Shown here: one piece after another, positions 37,097 through 46,406 of the stretch
Position numbering within the stretch: the stretch's first letter is position 1
Layout: each line of letters starts with the position of its first letter
Origin: Nodosilinea nodulosa PCC 7104
GTDB lineage: Bacteria; Cyanobacteriota; Cyanobacteriia; Phormidesmidales; Phormidesmidaceae
NCBI RefSeq assembly: GCF_000309385.1
Contig: NZ_JH976537.1
Coordinates: forward strand, 957,426-1,021,425
Reading direction: 5' to 3'
DNA length: 64,000 bases
Program-made: the position numbers and the translations under genes
The notes under the pieces: model-generated
What the model was told of the DNA's origin: nothing
What the model saw: the letters and a program-made list of their open reading frames with translations, nothing else
Databases searched by the model: none

Positions 37097-39241
37097 TCAA
37101 GAATTCAGGCTTTGGGTAATGGTGGCGCCATCGATCGCCCTGGCAAAGAAATAGCCCTGGCCATACTCGCAGCCCAAATCCAGCAAAATATCGTGCTGCT
37201 GAGCGGTTTCGATGCCCTCGGCGGTCACCGCCATGCCCAGGGTGTGGCAGAGACCAATGATGGCGCGCACAATCTCTAATTTTTCGGAGTCGATGTCCAT
37301 ACCCTGAATGAAGGAGCGATCGATTTTGACAATATCGATGGGAAACTGGTGCAGATAGCTGAGGGACGAATAGCCCGTACCAAAGTCATCCAGGCAGATC
37401 TGAACGTCGAGCTGCTTGAGCTGGGTGAGCATGGCGGCAGCCTCTTTAGCATTCTCAATAAAGACGCTTTCGGTAATTTCCAGCTTTAGGTCATCACCGC
37501 TCAGGCCGGTGTCTCGCAAAATTTCGGCAAAGGTGTCTACTAGATTTTTTTGGGTAAAGTGATTGCTCGACAGGTTGACGTTGATCGCCATGGTGGGGGA
37601 TGGGCTGGGGCTGTTGGGCAGTCTGGTGATGCGGCCGTCCACCATTGCCCAGGCCCCTGTTCCCAGGTGCTGCCAGGCTCGGAGCTGCTGGCAAGCCTGC
37701 CGCAACACCCACTGATCGATGGTGGCGATCGCGCCCATTTCCTCGGCCAGGGCGATGAACTGATCGGGGTAGATCAGCCCATCTCCTGGTTTTTGCCAGC
37801 GCACCAGGGCTTCTAAACTGGCGATGTTCTGGGTGGCTAGGGAAACAATCGGCTGATAGTGCACCCGCAGCTCATCGTGGGCGATCGCCTGGGTTAGGGC
37901 CTGCTCGCGCTGCATCAATGCCAGCGCCTGCCTGTGCATAACGGCATCGAACACCTGGTAGCATCCCCGCCCCTGTTCCTTGGCTCGATACATGGCAATG
38001 TCGGCATCGCGCAGTAAATCGGTTGTGTTTTCGTAGGGAATTGAACTCTGCACGATGCCAATACTGGCGCTGATCAGCAGCTCATAGTTGTTGATCAAGA
38101 AGGGCTTTTTGAGTTCATCGACAATTCGTTCGGCGGTGTAGCAGGCGGTGGTTACATCGGTTATATCTTCTAAAAGGACGGCAAATTCGTCTCCGCCAAA
38201 GCGAGCTACGGTATCTACCGTTCGCAGGTGAGATTTTAACCGGGGCGCAATCTCCATCAGCAGCCGATCGCCCAGCAGGTGGCCCAGGGTATCGTTAATC
38301 ACCTTGAAGCGATCGAGATCGAGCAGCATGACCACAAAGCCAAACTCCGGCAATCGCCGGGCGCGATCGATCGCCTGCTGCAGCCGATTCAAAAACAGAG
38401 CGCGATTGGGCAACTGGGTCAGGGCATCGTGCAGGGCGTTGTGCTCCAGCTGGGCCTCCATGCGCCGCTGTTCAGTGCTGTCGCGCACCACCATCACAGA
38501 TCCCTCCACCAGACCTCGCTCGTTGCGAATGGGAGAGGCGCTGTCGGAAACGGGGGTTTCATGCCCCAACCTGGTCCGCAGCAGGGCATTCTCGGGCAGG
38601 TGGATAGTATTGCCGTCCTGGAGCGATTTCAGCAGCGGGTTTTCGATCAGGCTGCGGGTGAACTCATCAATGAATTGAAACACCTCCGTGGGCGATCGCC
38701 CGATCGCCTCAGTCTGAGACCAGCCGGTTAAGGCTTCGGCCACCGGGTTCATAAACTTAATCAGACCACTGGCATCACTGGCGGCCACCCCCTCACTGAT
38801 GCTGTTGAGCACCGTCAGCAGCCACTGGCGATTCTCTCTGAGGTTTTTCTCGATGCCGTGTTTGTAGAAGGCAATATCGATATTGGCCCGCAGCTCTCTG
38901 GCCTCAAAGGGTTTGAGAATATAGCCAAAGGGCGTCGTCAGGCTGGCCCGCTGGAGGGTTTCTTCATCGGCATAGGCGGTCAGGTAAATGACCGGAATAT
39001 CTAGGGCTTGGGTAATTTGGGCAGCGGCATCAATACCGTCAACGGCATCGCTGAGGTGAATATCCATCAGCACCAGGTCGGGACGCAGCTCTAGGGCAAC
39101 CTGAACGGCCATTTCGCCGGAGGTGACGATGGTGGGCACCGCGTGGCCCAGGTCAATCAGTGTGGCCTGCAGGTCCATGGCAATGACGACTTCATCCTCT
39201 ACAACCAGGATTGTCTTGCGATCCACGTTCTCCACAGTCAT
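37097..39241 (-). CDS. response regulator with PAS, GGDEF and EAL domains (second c-di-GMP regulator)
   Basis: About 714 residues from ATG 39241 (MTVENVDRKTILVVEDEVVI), whose ATGA overlaps the stop of the upstream kinase. Receiver: VVEDE, LVLMDIHLSDAVDGID, LKPFEA, of the type paired with HWE/HisKA_2 kinases. PAS about 130-265. GGDEF: RFGGDEF intact, with RTVD as the RxxD inhibitory site. [34 protein letters not shown] and AEGIETAQQ, all present. Within EAL, before NVNLSS, there is an extra stretch (MVDGRITRLPNSPSPSPTM) not usual for the family. Both synthase and phosphodiesterase activity are possible. Confidence 0.93.
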   Translation of the reverse strand: MTVENVDRKTILVVEDEVVIAMDLQATLIDLGHAVPTIVTSGEMAVQVALELRPDLVLMDIHLSDAVDGIDAAAQITQALDIPVIYLTAYADEETLQRASLTTPFGYILKPFEARELRANIDIAFYKHGIEKNLRENRQWLLTVLNSISEGVAASDASGLIKFMNPVAEALTGWSQTEAIGRSPTEVFQFIDEFTRSLIENPLLKSLQDGNTIHLPENALLRTRLGHETPVSDSASPIRNERGLVEGSVMVVRDSTEQRRMEAQLEHNALHDALTQLPNRALFLNRLQQAIDRARRLPEFGFVVMLLDLDRFKVINDTLGHLLGDRLLMEIAPRLKSHLRTVDTVARFGGDEFAVLLEDITDVTTACYTAERIVDELKKPFLINNYELLISASIGIVQSSIPYENTTDLLRDADIAMYRAKEQGRGCYQVFDAVMHRQALALMQREQALTQAIAHDELRVHYQPIVSLATQNIASLEALVRWQKPGDGLIYPDQFIALAEEMGAIATIDQWVLRQACQQLRAWQHLGTGAWAMVDGRITRLPNSPSPSPTMAINVNLSSNHFTQKNLVDTFAEILRDTGLSGDDLKLEITESVFIENAKEAAAMLTQLKQLDVQICLDDFGTGYSSLSYLHQFPIDIVKIDRSFIQGMDIDSEKLEIVRAIIGLCHTLGMAVTAEGIETAQQHDILLDLGCEYGQGYFFARAIDGATITQSLNS

Positions 39242-42200
39242 GCTCCCTGCAATGGAAAGGTAATCTGAAAGACTGCACCAGTGAACTGTGGTGAAGTCGG
39301 CCCAGGCTGATGGCAAGCCTGCGCTGGGTAAAGAGGCTGTGCCGACGGAGCGGCAGCGCTAGCGGCTATCTCAACCTCTCCGTGGATCTGTTTGGCCAAG
39401 TTTTGTACCAGACGCAGCCCCAGGGAAGACGTGCAGCGTAAATCAAAGTCTTCCGGCAGGCCAACCCCATTATCTTGCACCGTAAGCAGAATTCGATCGC
39501 TGGCGCCGGGACAGGAGGTGATGGCAATTTCACCCAGCCTACCGTCTGGAAAAGCGTACTTAAGGGAGTTTGAGATCAGCTCAGTCAGCATTAAACCGCA
39601 GGGCAGCGCCGTTTCAATATCAAAACTGTAAGGCTCAACCTCGATCCGCAGAGAGATGCGATTGTGGCTGGACAGATAGGTTTCAAGCAGGCTGTGGGCC
39701 AAACTATGGATGTAGTCAGCCAGATTGATGCGGGTGAGATCTTCGGATTTGTAGAGTTTTTCGTGCACCAGGGCCATGGCCCTAACGCGGCTTTGGCTGT
39801 CTCGCAGCACCGAGAGAGCCGCCGGATCGGAAACATTGCGCATCTGAAGGTTGAGCAGGCTGTAGATCACCTGGAGGTTGTTCTTGACCCGGTGGTAGAT
39901 TTCTTTAAGCAGCAGTTCTTTTTCTTTGAGCGAGGCCTGGAGCCTTTCCTGGGATTCTTTGCGATCGCTGATGTCCTGCTGCACCGCCACCAGCACCGTG
40001 CCGTACTCGGGATGCTCAAACACCGAGGTGGTGGCGGTACACCAAAACGGCGTGCCGTCTTTTTTGACGTTGTGGACTTCGTAGGTAGACTCCCGATTGG
40101 CCAGCACTGACTGGCGAATGGCCTGGTTAACGTCTTCAGCGCTGATCGCCTCGGTGGCGTAATTCACGATCGACACATGCTGGCCGTTTAGCTCGCCGGG
40201 GCCATAGCCAAACATCTGCTCAAACTTGCGGTTGGCGTAGGCAATTATGCCATTGTCGGCCCTCACCACGCAGATTCCCCCGGCCATGTTGCGGGTAATC
40301 ACCGCCTGAAATTCTTGGTTTTGCTCGGCCTGCTTGAGCTCGCTGATGTCGATAATTACCCCCAGCATGCGCACGGGCTGCTGGTCTGCGTCGTACAGGC
40401 CTCGGCCCCGGCCCACCAGCCATCGCAGGGTACCATCGGGGTAAAACACCCGATACTCGGTTTCGTAATCCGTGCGCTGGTGCAGGGCATCCTGCAGCGC
40501 CTGCTCGACCCGGCCCAGATCGTCGGGGTGAATGGCCTGGCGCCAGCTCTGATAGGGATCGTCCGTGGCGCTGGGATCTAGCCCCAGCAGCTTGAAGTGG
40601 TTGTCATTCCAGACCACAGTATTTTGCTGTAGGTCCCAGTCCCAGGTGCCGATGTGGGTGAATTCGAGGGTCAGCCGCAGCTGCTCTTCGCGGTGGGCCA
40701 GGGTGGCCTCGGCCCGCTTGCGATCGGTAATGTCTTCGACAATGTACGAAAACCGGGGATATCTGCTGGGACTGTTAGCAATGGGGCATACGCTGCCCGA
40801 CAGCCAGCGATCGCCAGATGGATTCTGGCGGCAGTATTCAAACCGCACAGGGGCCTGGGTGCGCTCGGCCGCCTGGCAGTAATCGATCCAGCGCTGAATC
40901 GTAGCGAGGGATGTGCCCAGTTCGCTGGCCAGCCGATTCTCCATCACCTCAGGGGTTGCACCTAACACCTCGGCGGCGGCCCAGTTGTCGGAAATATGCA
41001 AAATGTCGTTGTGGCGCAGTTCAATCACCCCCATGGGCATGGCGGCACTGTTAAAAAAACTGCGCAGAATCGATTTTCGCTGGTGCAGGTCGGCGTTGAT
41101 GCACTGCAGATCGGCGGTACGTTCGGCCACCCGCTGCTCTAGCTCGGCTTTGGCCTGGTGCAGGTCATTCAAAGCCTGCTGCCGCTCTGCCTCAATCCGC
41201 TTGCGATCGGTCACCTCTTCGCAGACGGTGCTAATGCCGATGACGCGATCGCCGTCCTTGAGTGGCCAAAAGCTTTCTACCCAGGTGCGCTGCACGCCGG
41301 GCTGAGCCGGGGTCTCGCCGCTAATTTCCACATTCAGCAGCGGCACCCCGGTCTCCAGAATGGGGCGCAGCATCGCCTCGGCCTGGTCGGCCAAATCGGG
41401 CAATAGTTCCCGCACCGTACGGCCCAGGTGAGCCTCTATGGGCAGACCGTTCATTTCGGCCAGCCGCTGGTTCACCCGTATAAAGCGCAGCTCGCGATCG
41501 ATCACGTTGAGGCCAATGGGGGCCGACTGGTAGATGGTCTCGATTTCGGCGAGCTGCTGCTGGAGCTGGGCCTGCTGGGCCTGAAGACTGTTTTCAATGC
41601 GTTTGCGCTCCGCCTCTAGCCGTTTGCGTTCGGCTTCTAGCCGTTTGCTCTCGCTAATATCTCGAAAGAAAATATTCAGCCCGCCCGGATGGGGATAGGC
41701 CCGAATCTCGAGCCACACATCATGGTCGGGCGGTTCGTAATAGTGGCGCGAGAAATAGGCCGGCTGCTGCTGGGCGATCGCTTTTCGGTACAGGCTCTCC
41801 AAATTGCTGTTGAGGGCGGCGGGCCATTCTTCCCAGAGGGTCTTGCCCAAAACCGCCAACCGCGGCTTGCCGTTGATCTGCTCGCCCGCCGCATTTTGAT
41901 AGGTAATTCGCCAGTCGCGATCCACAGCTACAAAGGCATCGCCCATGCCCTCCAAAACCTGGGTTAACCGAATCGAAGCCGTCTCGGCCAGGGCAACGGT
42001 GGGCTGGCATGTGGTTTCACAGGCTGGCCTAGGGGCGATCGCAGCGGCCCCAGACTGAACTGCTTCGCTGCACAAACAAAACAGACCGCCCACCCCACCG
42101 CTCTCGTCATGCACCGGGCTAAGGTCAACGGTGAAATCCTTGCCCGCCCCATCTATTGCAGCAATCAGCACTGACGCCTCGTCTGGGTCAACCGCCAGCT

Positions 42201-42486
42201 CGGGCCATACCTCCGGGCCGGGTCGCCCCAAAGCCCAGGGGTGCCGATCGCCCAGCAGCAGTCGGCAGCTGTCGTTGTAGAGCATGGCCCGCTGTGGCCC
42301 CCACAGGGTAAACAGGGGAGCGCGCGAATTCAGCACAATGCTGAGCGTGGTGCGCAGGCTCTGGGGCCATCGATCGACGGGGCCTAGGGGAGTATTGGCC
42401 CAATCGTGCGATCGCATCAGGACGCCCATTTCTCCTGCCCCGCCAAAGAGGTTTGCAGCACTATTCACGCTGTCGGCTTGGGCCAT
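39238..42486 (-). CDS. multi-PAS sensor histidine kinase (HisKA_2 type)
   Basis: 1082 residues, soluble. An N-terminal GAF/PAS-like region (RSHDWANTPLGPVDRWPQS, which resembles bacterial photo- or redox-sensor N-termini) is followed by several PAS/PAC units, each separated by RKRxEAE coils, e.g. WDLQQNTVVWNDNHFKLLGL and EVHNVKKDGTPFWC. The kinase core starts at EIYHRVKNNLQVIYSLLNLQ, the HisKA_2 phospho-acceptor histidine, and ends with an HATPase carrying LISNSLKYAFPD and VQDNGVGLPEDF. ATG 42486. It is translationally coupled to the downstream REC-GGDEF-EAL gene, hence a cognate pair. No membrane segments, so it senses a cytoplasmic cue. Confidence 0.92.
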   Translation of the reverse strand: MAQADSVNSAANLFGGAGEMGVLMRSHDWANTPLGPVDRWPQSLRTTLSIVLNSRAPLFTLWGPQRAMLYNDSCRLLLGDRHPWALGRPGPEVWPELAVDPDEASVLIAAIDGAGKDFTVDLSPVHDESGGVGGLFCLCSEAVQSGAAAIAPRPACETTCQPTVALAETASIRLTQVLEGMGDAFVAVDRDWRITYQNAAGEQINGKPRLAVLGKTLWEEWPAALNSNLESLYRKAIAQQQPAYFSRHYYEPPDHDVWLEIRAYPHPGGLNIFFRDISESKRLEAERKRLEAERKRIENSLQAQQAQLQQQLAEIETIYQSAPIGLNVIDRELRFIRVNQRLAEMNGLPIEAHLGRTVRELLPDLADQAEAMLRPILETGVPLLNVEISGETPAQPGVQRTWVESFWPLKDGDRVIGISTVCEEVTDRKRIEAERQQALNDLHQAKAELEQRVAERTADLQCINADLHQRKSILRSFFNSAAMPMGVIELRHNDILHISDNWAAAEVLGATPEVMENRLASELGTSLATIQRWIDYCQAAERTQAPVRFEYCRQNPSGDRWLSGSVCPIANSPSRYPRFSYIVEDITDRKRAEATLAHREEQLRLTLEFTHIGTWDWDLQQNTVVWNDNHFKLLGLDPSATDDPYQSWRQAIHPDDLGRVEQALQDALHQRTDYETEYRVFYPDGTLRWLVGRGRGLYDADQQPVRMLGVIIDISELKQAEQNQEFQAVITRNMAGGICVVRADNGIIAYANRKFEQMFGYGPGELNGQHVSIVNYATEAISAEDVNQAIRQSVLANRESTYEVHNVKKDGTPFWCTATTSVFEHPEYGTVLVAVQQDISDRKESQERLQASLKEKELLLKEIYHRVKNNLQVIYSLLNLQMRNVSDPAALSVLRDSQSRVRAMALVHEKLYKSEDLTRINLADYIHSLAHSLLETYLSSHNRISLRIEVEPYSFDIETALPCGLMLTELISNSLKYAFPDGRLGEIAITSCPGASDRILLTVQDNGVGLPEDFDLRCTSSLGLRLVQNLAKQIHGEVEIAASAAAPSAQPLYPAQACHQPGPTSPQFTGAVFQITFPLQGA

Positions 42487-42816
42487 AGTGTCTATCCGAA
42501 CATCGGCAAAAATTCGCTTCCTTGAGCGCCTAGAACCGCACCCCCAGCCCCTCCCCTAGCCCCCGGCCTCAGCCATCAGGCTCAGGCTCCCGGTCAGGCC
42601 CTGTTCAACAAGAGGCAGGCTTTTACATAGGATTCCCGAGTACAGCAGCAGCCCCTATGTTCTCGACAATAAACTTACAATAGGCAACAGAGCTGAGGGG
42701 CAAAAATGGCCTAAAAAAGCCAAAATCCCCGACTCAGTTCAGAGGGGCACCTCTAACGCGAGCAGGGGATTCTGGTTAACTGGCCGGGAGTAGATTAAAT
42801 CCGTCAAGTCCGCAGC
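42487..42816. other. intergenic region upstream of the multi-PAS kinase
   Basis: 330 bases, no gene. It holds the kinase promoter area and a terminator-like structure at 42709-42771 for the gene that ends at 42817. Confidence 0.45.
42709..42771 (-). terminator. probable terminator structure
   Basis: On the minus strand AATCCCC/GGGGATT arms (42724-42730, 42765-42771) enclose a smaller AGAGG/CCTCT stem and are followed by GGCTTTTTTAGGCC. Confidence 0.4.
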
Positions 42817-43215
42817 CTAGGTCGTGGCAGCCTTGTAGGCCGCCCACCCGCCGTAGGCCGAAATATCGGGCCAGCCGTGCTCGTCAATCAGCGCTTTGGG
42901 ATACAGAAACGCGATCGCCGTGCCCCCGTCGGCCAGCTTCACCTCGTGGGGATACATGTGGGGCGGCTCGTTGTCCTTCAGGTAGGCGTACTGCTCCGCC
43001 GTCATCACGTACAGCTCTCCCGGAATGGCAATACCGTCGGCCTCGACTTCGTAAATGCCAGGATGCCAGCCATCCTTCACCGCGTGTAAACGGTAGATGG
43101 GAGACGTCTCGGTGGCCCCCACAAACGCTGCATCTTGCAGATTTTGGTTGTCGGGCTGGCCGCGCAGAGCCGAGCCGCAAATAAATACGGTAACGTTTTC
43201 GGTCGTGTCAGTCAT
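42817..43215 (-). CDS. gamma-glutamylcyclotransferase-like/AtzF-C-like protein
   Basis: 132 residues from ATG 43215 (MTDTTENVTVFICGSALRGQ). The opening VFICGSALRGQ and later GIYEVEADGIAIPGELYVMT match the BtrG/GGCT or allophanate hydrolase C-terminal fold, in which a loop binds a carboxylated substrate. The catalytic Glu of true cyclotransferases is not certain (candidate in PGELYVM). There is no amidase or urea-carboxylase gene nearby, so substrate and activity are unknown. A longer TTG start at 43257 is unlikely. Confidence 0.65.
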   Translation of the reverse strand: MTDTTENVTVFICGSALRGQPDNQNLQDAAFVGATETSPIYRLHAVKDGWHPGIYEVEADGIAIPGELYVMTAEQYAYLKDNEPPHMYPHEVKLADGGTAIAFLYPKALIDEHGWPDISAYGGWAAYKAATT

Positions 43216-43323
43216 GGCGAGCGTTCCAGTGCCAGGGGTAGCGCAAAAGGTTTCCAATTTACAACCTTAGAGGATCACGCCGCCCTCAACACATTTTTTT
43301 GCATACAGTCTTCAGCTTGACCG

Positions 43324-43932
43324 TTAGACCATGCGGCCATTGGGTTCCAGCAGCGCCAGCGTAAATGTAGGTGGTTCAATGACCAGCAGCGTTTCATCCC
43401 CCCGGCGAGCCAGCTTGGCCGCAATATCCAGCACCTTCACCGCATCGGTATCCTGCTTAAAAAAGCTGTAGTAGCGATTGTTGTAAGTCAGCGCCATTAG
43501 GGGCTTGGTCACATCGGGCACCTGCAGGCGGCAGGTTTGGTAAGCGTTCTCGTCGGCCACCATCAGACAGGGCTGAGGCCCCAGCATTGGCCGAATACCA
43601 TAGCCCTGCTGCCGGGCGGGGGGCGCATAGCGGGCACCGACCTCGTGGGCCCATACCGCATAGCCCCGGCGCGTTTGAGTGATAGCGGCAATGGAATCTC
43701 GCTTGCCTAAACGCATCACCACATCGATGGCCTTACGGGCCTCGGGTACGACTTTGAGAAAGCTGTAGAACTGGTTATCTACGTAGATGGCCGACAGGCG
43801 GTGGTCGGTATCGGGTACCCGAATGTGGCAAGGGGTATACAGGTCGCGGTCAAACAGAAGCTTACAGGCAATGGCTGAGGTTGACGCAGCCGTCAGGGAA
43901 GCCAGGGAATCGAGGCGGGGGGAGACGCTCAT
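43324..43932 (-). CDS. conserved hypothetical protein with internal duplication
   Basis: 202 residues from ATG 43932 (MSVSPRLDSLASLTAAS). Two copies of a unit of about 65 residues are visible. CHIRVPDTDHRLSAIYVDNQ with FYSFLKVV, KAIDVVMRLGKRD and AVWAHE in the first lines up with CRLQVPDVTKPLMALTYNNR with YYSFFKQD, KVLDIAAKLARRGDE and ALLEPNG in the second. The unit is mixed alpha/beta with no catalytic motif that I recognise. The frame is open upstream to 44211 but this region has no protein-like composition. Divergent from chlD. Confidence 0.65.
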   Translation of the reverse strand: MSVSPRLDSLASLTAASTSAIACKLLFDRDLYTPCHIRVPDTDHRLSAIYVDNQFYSFLKVVPEARKAIDVVMRLGKRDSIAAITQTRRGYAVWAHEVGARYAPPARQQGYGIRPMLGPQPCLMVADENAYQTCRLQVPDVTKPLMALTYNNRYYSFFKQDTDAVKVLDIAAKLARRGDETLLVIEPPTFTLALLEPNGRMV

Positions 43933-44267
43933 AGGGCAGGAGAAGTTGCGGTGAGTGGGGCCGTCACCAGGGCCGTAACCCCAGCAACACAGTAGGTTTA
44001 CCCAATAGCATGGGGGATGGTCAGTAATTTCCCAATGTTGAAATAACGGAGGTTTCGCGGCCTCAAAAAAGGGTTGGCCAGGGAAAATACGGAGACTTTT
44101 GGCTGTTCGCAACACAACGCAACACAGCACGGCTCCCGGGCGGATCGCTGGCCCGCCGCTCAGCTCCCAGCTCTGCTTTAGCCAGGTCAAGCGAAGCGTA
44201 GGGTTGGGCAATTCCTGATATGGTGAAAGTCTGAACCCTTGCCGATCTTGAGTACGCTGCCCCCGCT
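43933..44267. other. divergent promoter region upstream of chlD
   Basis: 335 bases with no gene and no repeat that I see; it must hold the promoters of chlD (plus) and the duplicated-unit protein (minus). Confidence 0.45.
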
Positions 44268-46313
44268 ATGACAGCCACAGTAGATTCCCCAATTCCGGTT
44301 GTGTTTCCCCTGGCGGCGGTGGTCGAGCAGGGGGCGATCAAAATGGCCCTGCTGCTGGCGGCGGTGGACCCCAGCCTGGGCGGGGCGGTGATTGCCGGAC
44401 GTCGGGGCACCGCTAAATCGGTGATGGCTCGGGCGCTGCATCAGCTCTTGCCCCCCATCGAAGTGATTGAGGGGTCCTGCTGCAATGCCGACCCCGCCGC
44501 CCCGCCGCTGTGGGACGATCAAACCCGCGATCGCTTCGGCGACAGTTTTGATGTTGCCGACCTGCCTACCCGCGTTATTCCGGCCCCCTTTATACAGATT
44601 CCGCTTGGGGTGACCGAAGATCGGCTGTTGGGCTCCGTCGATGTGGCCCGCTCCATTCAGGCTGGCGAGAGCGTGTTTCAGCCGGGGCTGCTGGCCGCCT
44701 CCAATCGGGGGGTGCTCTACGTCGACGACATCAACCTGCTTGACGATCAGGTGGCCAACCTGCTGCTGGCTGCCCTCACCGCCCGCCGCAACCAGATTGA
44801 GCGGGAAGGGCTGAGTTTTCAGCACCCCTGCGAGCCGCTGCTGATCGCCACCTACAACCCTGAAGCCGGGCCGCTGCGGCAGCATTTGTTAGACCGCATT
44901 GCGATCGCCCTCTCCGCCGACGGAGCCATGACCCTAGGCGATCGAGTCACGGCAGTGGAGCAATCCACCCAGTTTGCCAACGATCCCCAGGCGGTGATCG
45001 CCGCCTACGCCGACGAAATCGACGCCCTCAGGACCCAGATCATTCTGGCGCGGGAATGGCTCAAGGATGTCACCATCAGCCGCGAGCAAATTCAGTACCT
45101 GGTTACCGAGGCCCTGCGGGGAGGCATTCAGGGCCACCGGGCCGAGCTGTTTGCGGTGCGGGTAGCCAAGGCCCACGCCGCCCTAGAGGGCCGCGCCGAG
45201 GTGACAGCCGACGACCTGCGAGTGGCGGTGGAGCTGGTGATTGTGCCCCGCTCTCTGCTGCCCCAGGAGCCACCCGACGAACCGCCGCCGCCGCCCCCGC
45301 CGCCGCCCTCCGACCCCGACCAGGAAGAACCCCAGGACAATACTGAGGAGCAAGACACAGACGAGGACGACGAGGACGATACCCCCGACGAAGACGACAT
45401 CCCCCCCAGCATCCCTGAGGAGTTTATCTTCGACCCAGAGGGCGTCATCATTGACCCATCAATGCTGCTGTTTGCTCAAACCATGGGTCGCCAGGGCAAG
45501 TCGGGCAAAGCTAACCTGATTTTTTCCGAAGAGCGGGGCCGCTACATCAAGCCCTTTTTGCCCCAGGGGCCGGTGCGCCGGATTGCGGTAGATGCCACCC
45601 TCAGGGCCGCCGCCCCCTACCAAAAATCTCGCCGCGAGCGCGAACCCGGTCGCCGGGTGATCGTGGAGCAGGGCGATATTCGCGCCAAGCGCCTGGCCCG
45701 CAAAGCGGGTTCGCTGATTATTTTTGTCGTCGATGCCTCAGGCTCAATGGCGCTAAACCGGATGCAGTCGGCCAAGGGGGCGGTGCTGGAACTACTGACC
45801 GAGGCCTACCAAAACCGCGACCAGGTGGCGCTCATTCCATTTCGGGGCGAACAGGCGGAGGTGCTGCTGCCCCCGACTCGCTCCATTGCCATGGCGCGGC
45901 GGCGGCTAGAGCGCATGCCCTGCGGCGGCGGCTCGCCCCTGGCCCACGGTCTGACCCAGGCGGTACGGGTGGGCATCAATGCCCAGCAGTCGGGGGATGT
46001 GGGCAGCGTGGTGATCGTGGCGATTACCGACGGTCGCGGCAATGTGCCCCTGGCCCGCTCCCTGGGCGAAATGCCCGAGCCCGACGCCCCTAAGCCCGAC
46101 ATCAAGCAGGAACTGCTGGAGATTGCCGGTCGCATTCGCGGCGTTGGTTATCAACTCCTGATTATTGATACTGAGCGCAAGTTTGTCTCCACTGGATTCG
46201 GTAAAGAGTTGGCCAAGACCGCCGGAGGCCGCTACTACCAGCTGCCCAAGGCCACTGACCAGGCCATTGCCGCCATGGCCCGAGGGGCGATCGCCGATAT
46301 GAAGACTGGGTAA
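44268..46313 (+). CDS. chlD: magnesium chelatase subunit D
   Basis: 681 residues. ChlD, with ChlI and ChlH, inserts Mg2+ into protoporphyrin IX, the first committed step to chlorophyll. The N-terminal about 330 residues are a ChlI-like AAA+ module ([15 protein letters not shown], a modified Walker A, and [13 protein letters not shown]). A linker of about 80 residues is extreme: Pro runs then Asp/Glu runs ([10 protein letters not shown]-like, then [14 protein letters not shown]). The C-terminal VWA domain carries the MIDAS motif [13 protein letters not shown]. Length matches cyanobacterial ChlD. Monocistronic. Confidence 0.96.
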   Translation: MTATVDSPIPVVFPLAAVVEQGAIKMALLLAAVDPSLGGAVIAGRRGTAKSVMARALHQLLPPIEVIEGSCCNADPAAPPLWDDQTRDRFGDSFDVADLPTRVIPAPFIQIPLGVTEDRLLGSVDVARSIQAGESVFQPGLLAASNRGVLYVDDINLLDDQVANLLLAALTARRNQIEREGLSFQHPCEPLLIATYNPEAGPLRQHLLDRIAIALSADGAMTLGDRVTAVEQSTQFANDPQAVIAAYADEIDALRTQIILAREWLKDVTISREQIQYLVTEALRGGIQGHRAELFAVRVAKAHAALEGRAEVTADDLRVAVELVIVPRSLLPQEPPDEPPPPPPPPPSDPDQEEPQDNTEEQDTDEDDEDDTPDEDDIPPSIPEEFIFDPEGVIIDPSMLLFAQTMGRQGKSGKANLIFSEERGRYIKPFLPQGPVRRIAVDATLRAAAPYQKSRREREPGRRVIVEQGDIRAKRLARKAGSLIIFVVDASGSMALNRMQSAKGAVLELLTEAYQNRDQVALIPFRGEQAEVLLPPTRSIAMARRRLERMPCGGGSPLAHGLTQAVRVGINAQQSGDVGSVVIVAITDGRGNVPLARSLGEMPEPDAPKPDIKQELLEIAGRIRGVGYQLLIIDTERKFVSTGFGKELAKTAGGRYYQLPKATDQAIAAMARGAIADMKTG

Positions 46314-46406
46314 ACAGTTCTGGTTCCGGCCTCTATTTAGCGCATCGGAGGGTCTAGACGGGCAATATGTAAGGTATAAGCGTCTGGGGGGCTGTCCGCC
46401 CTAGAT

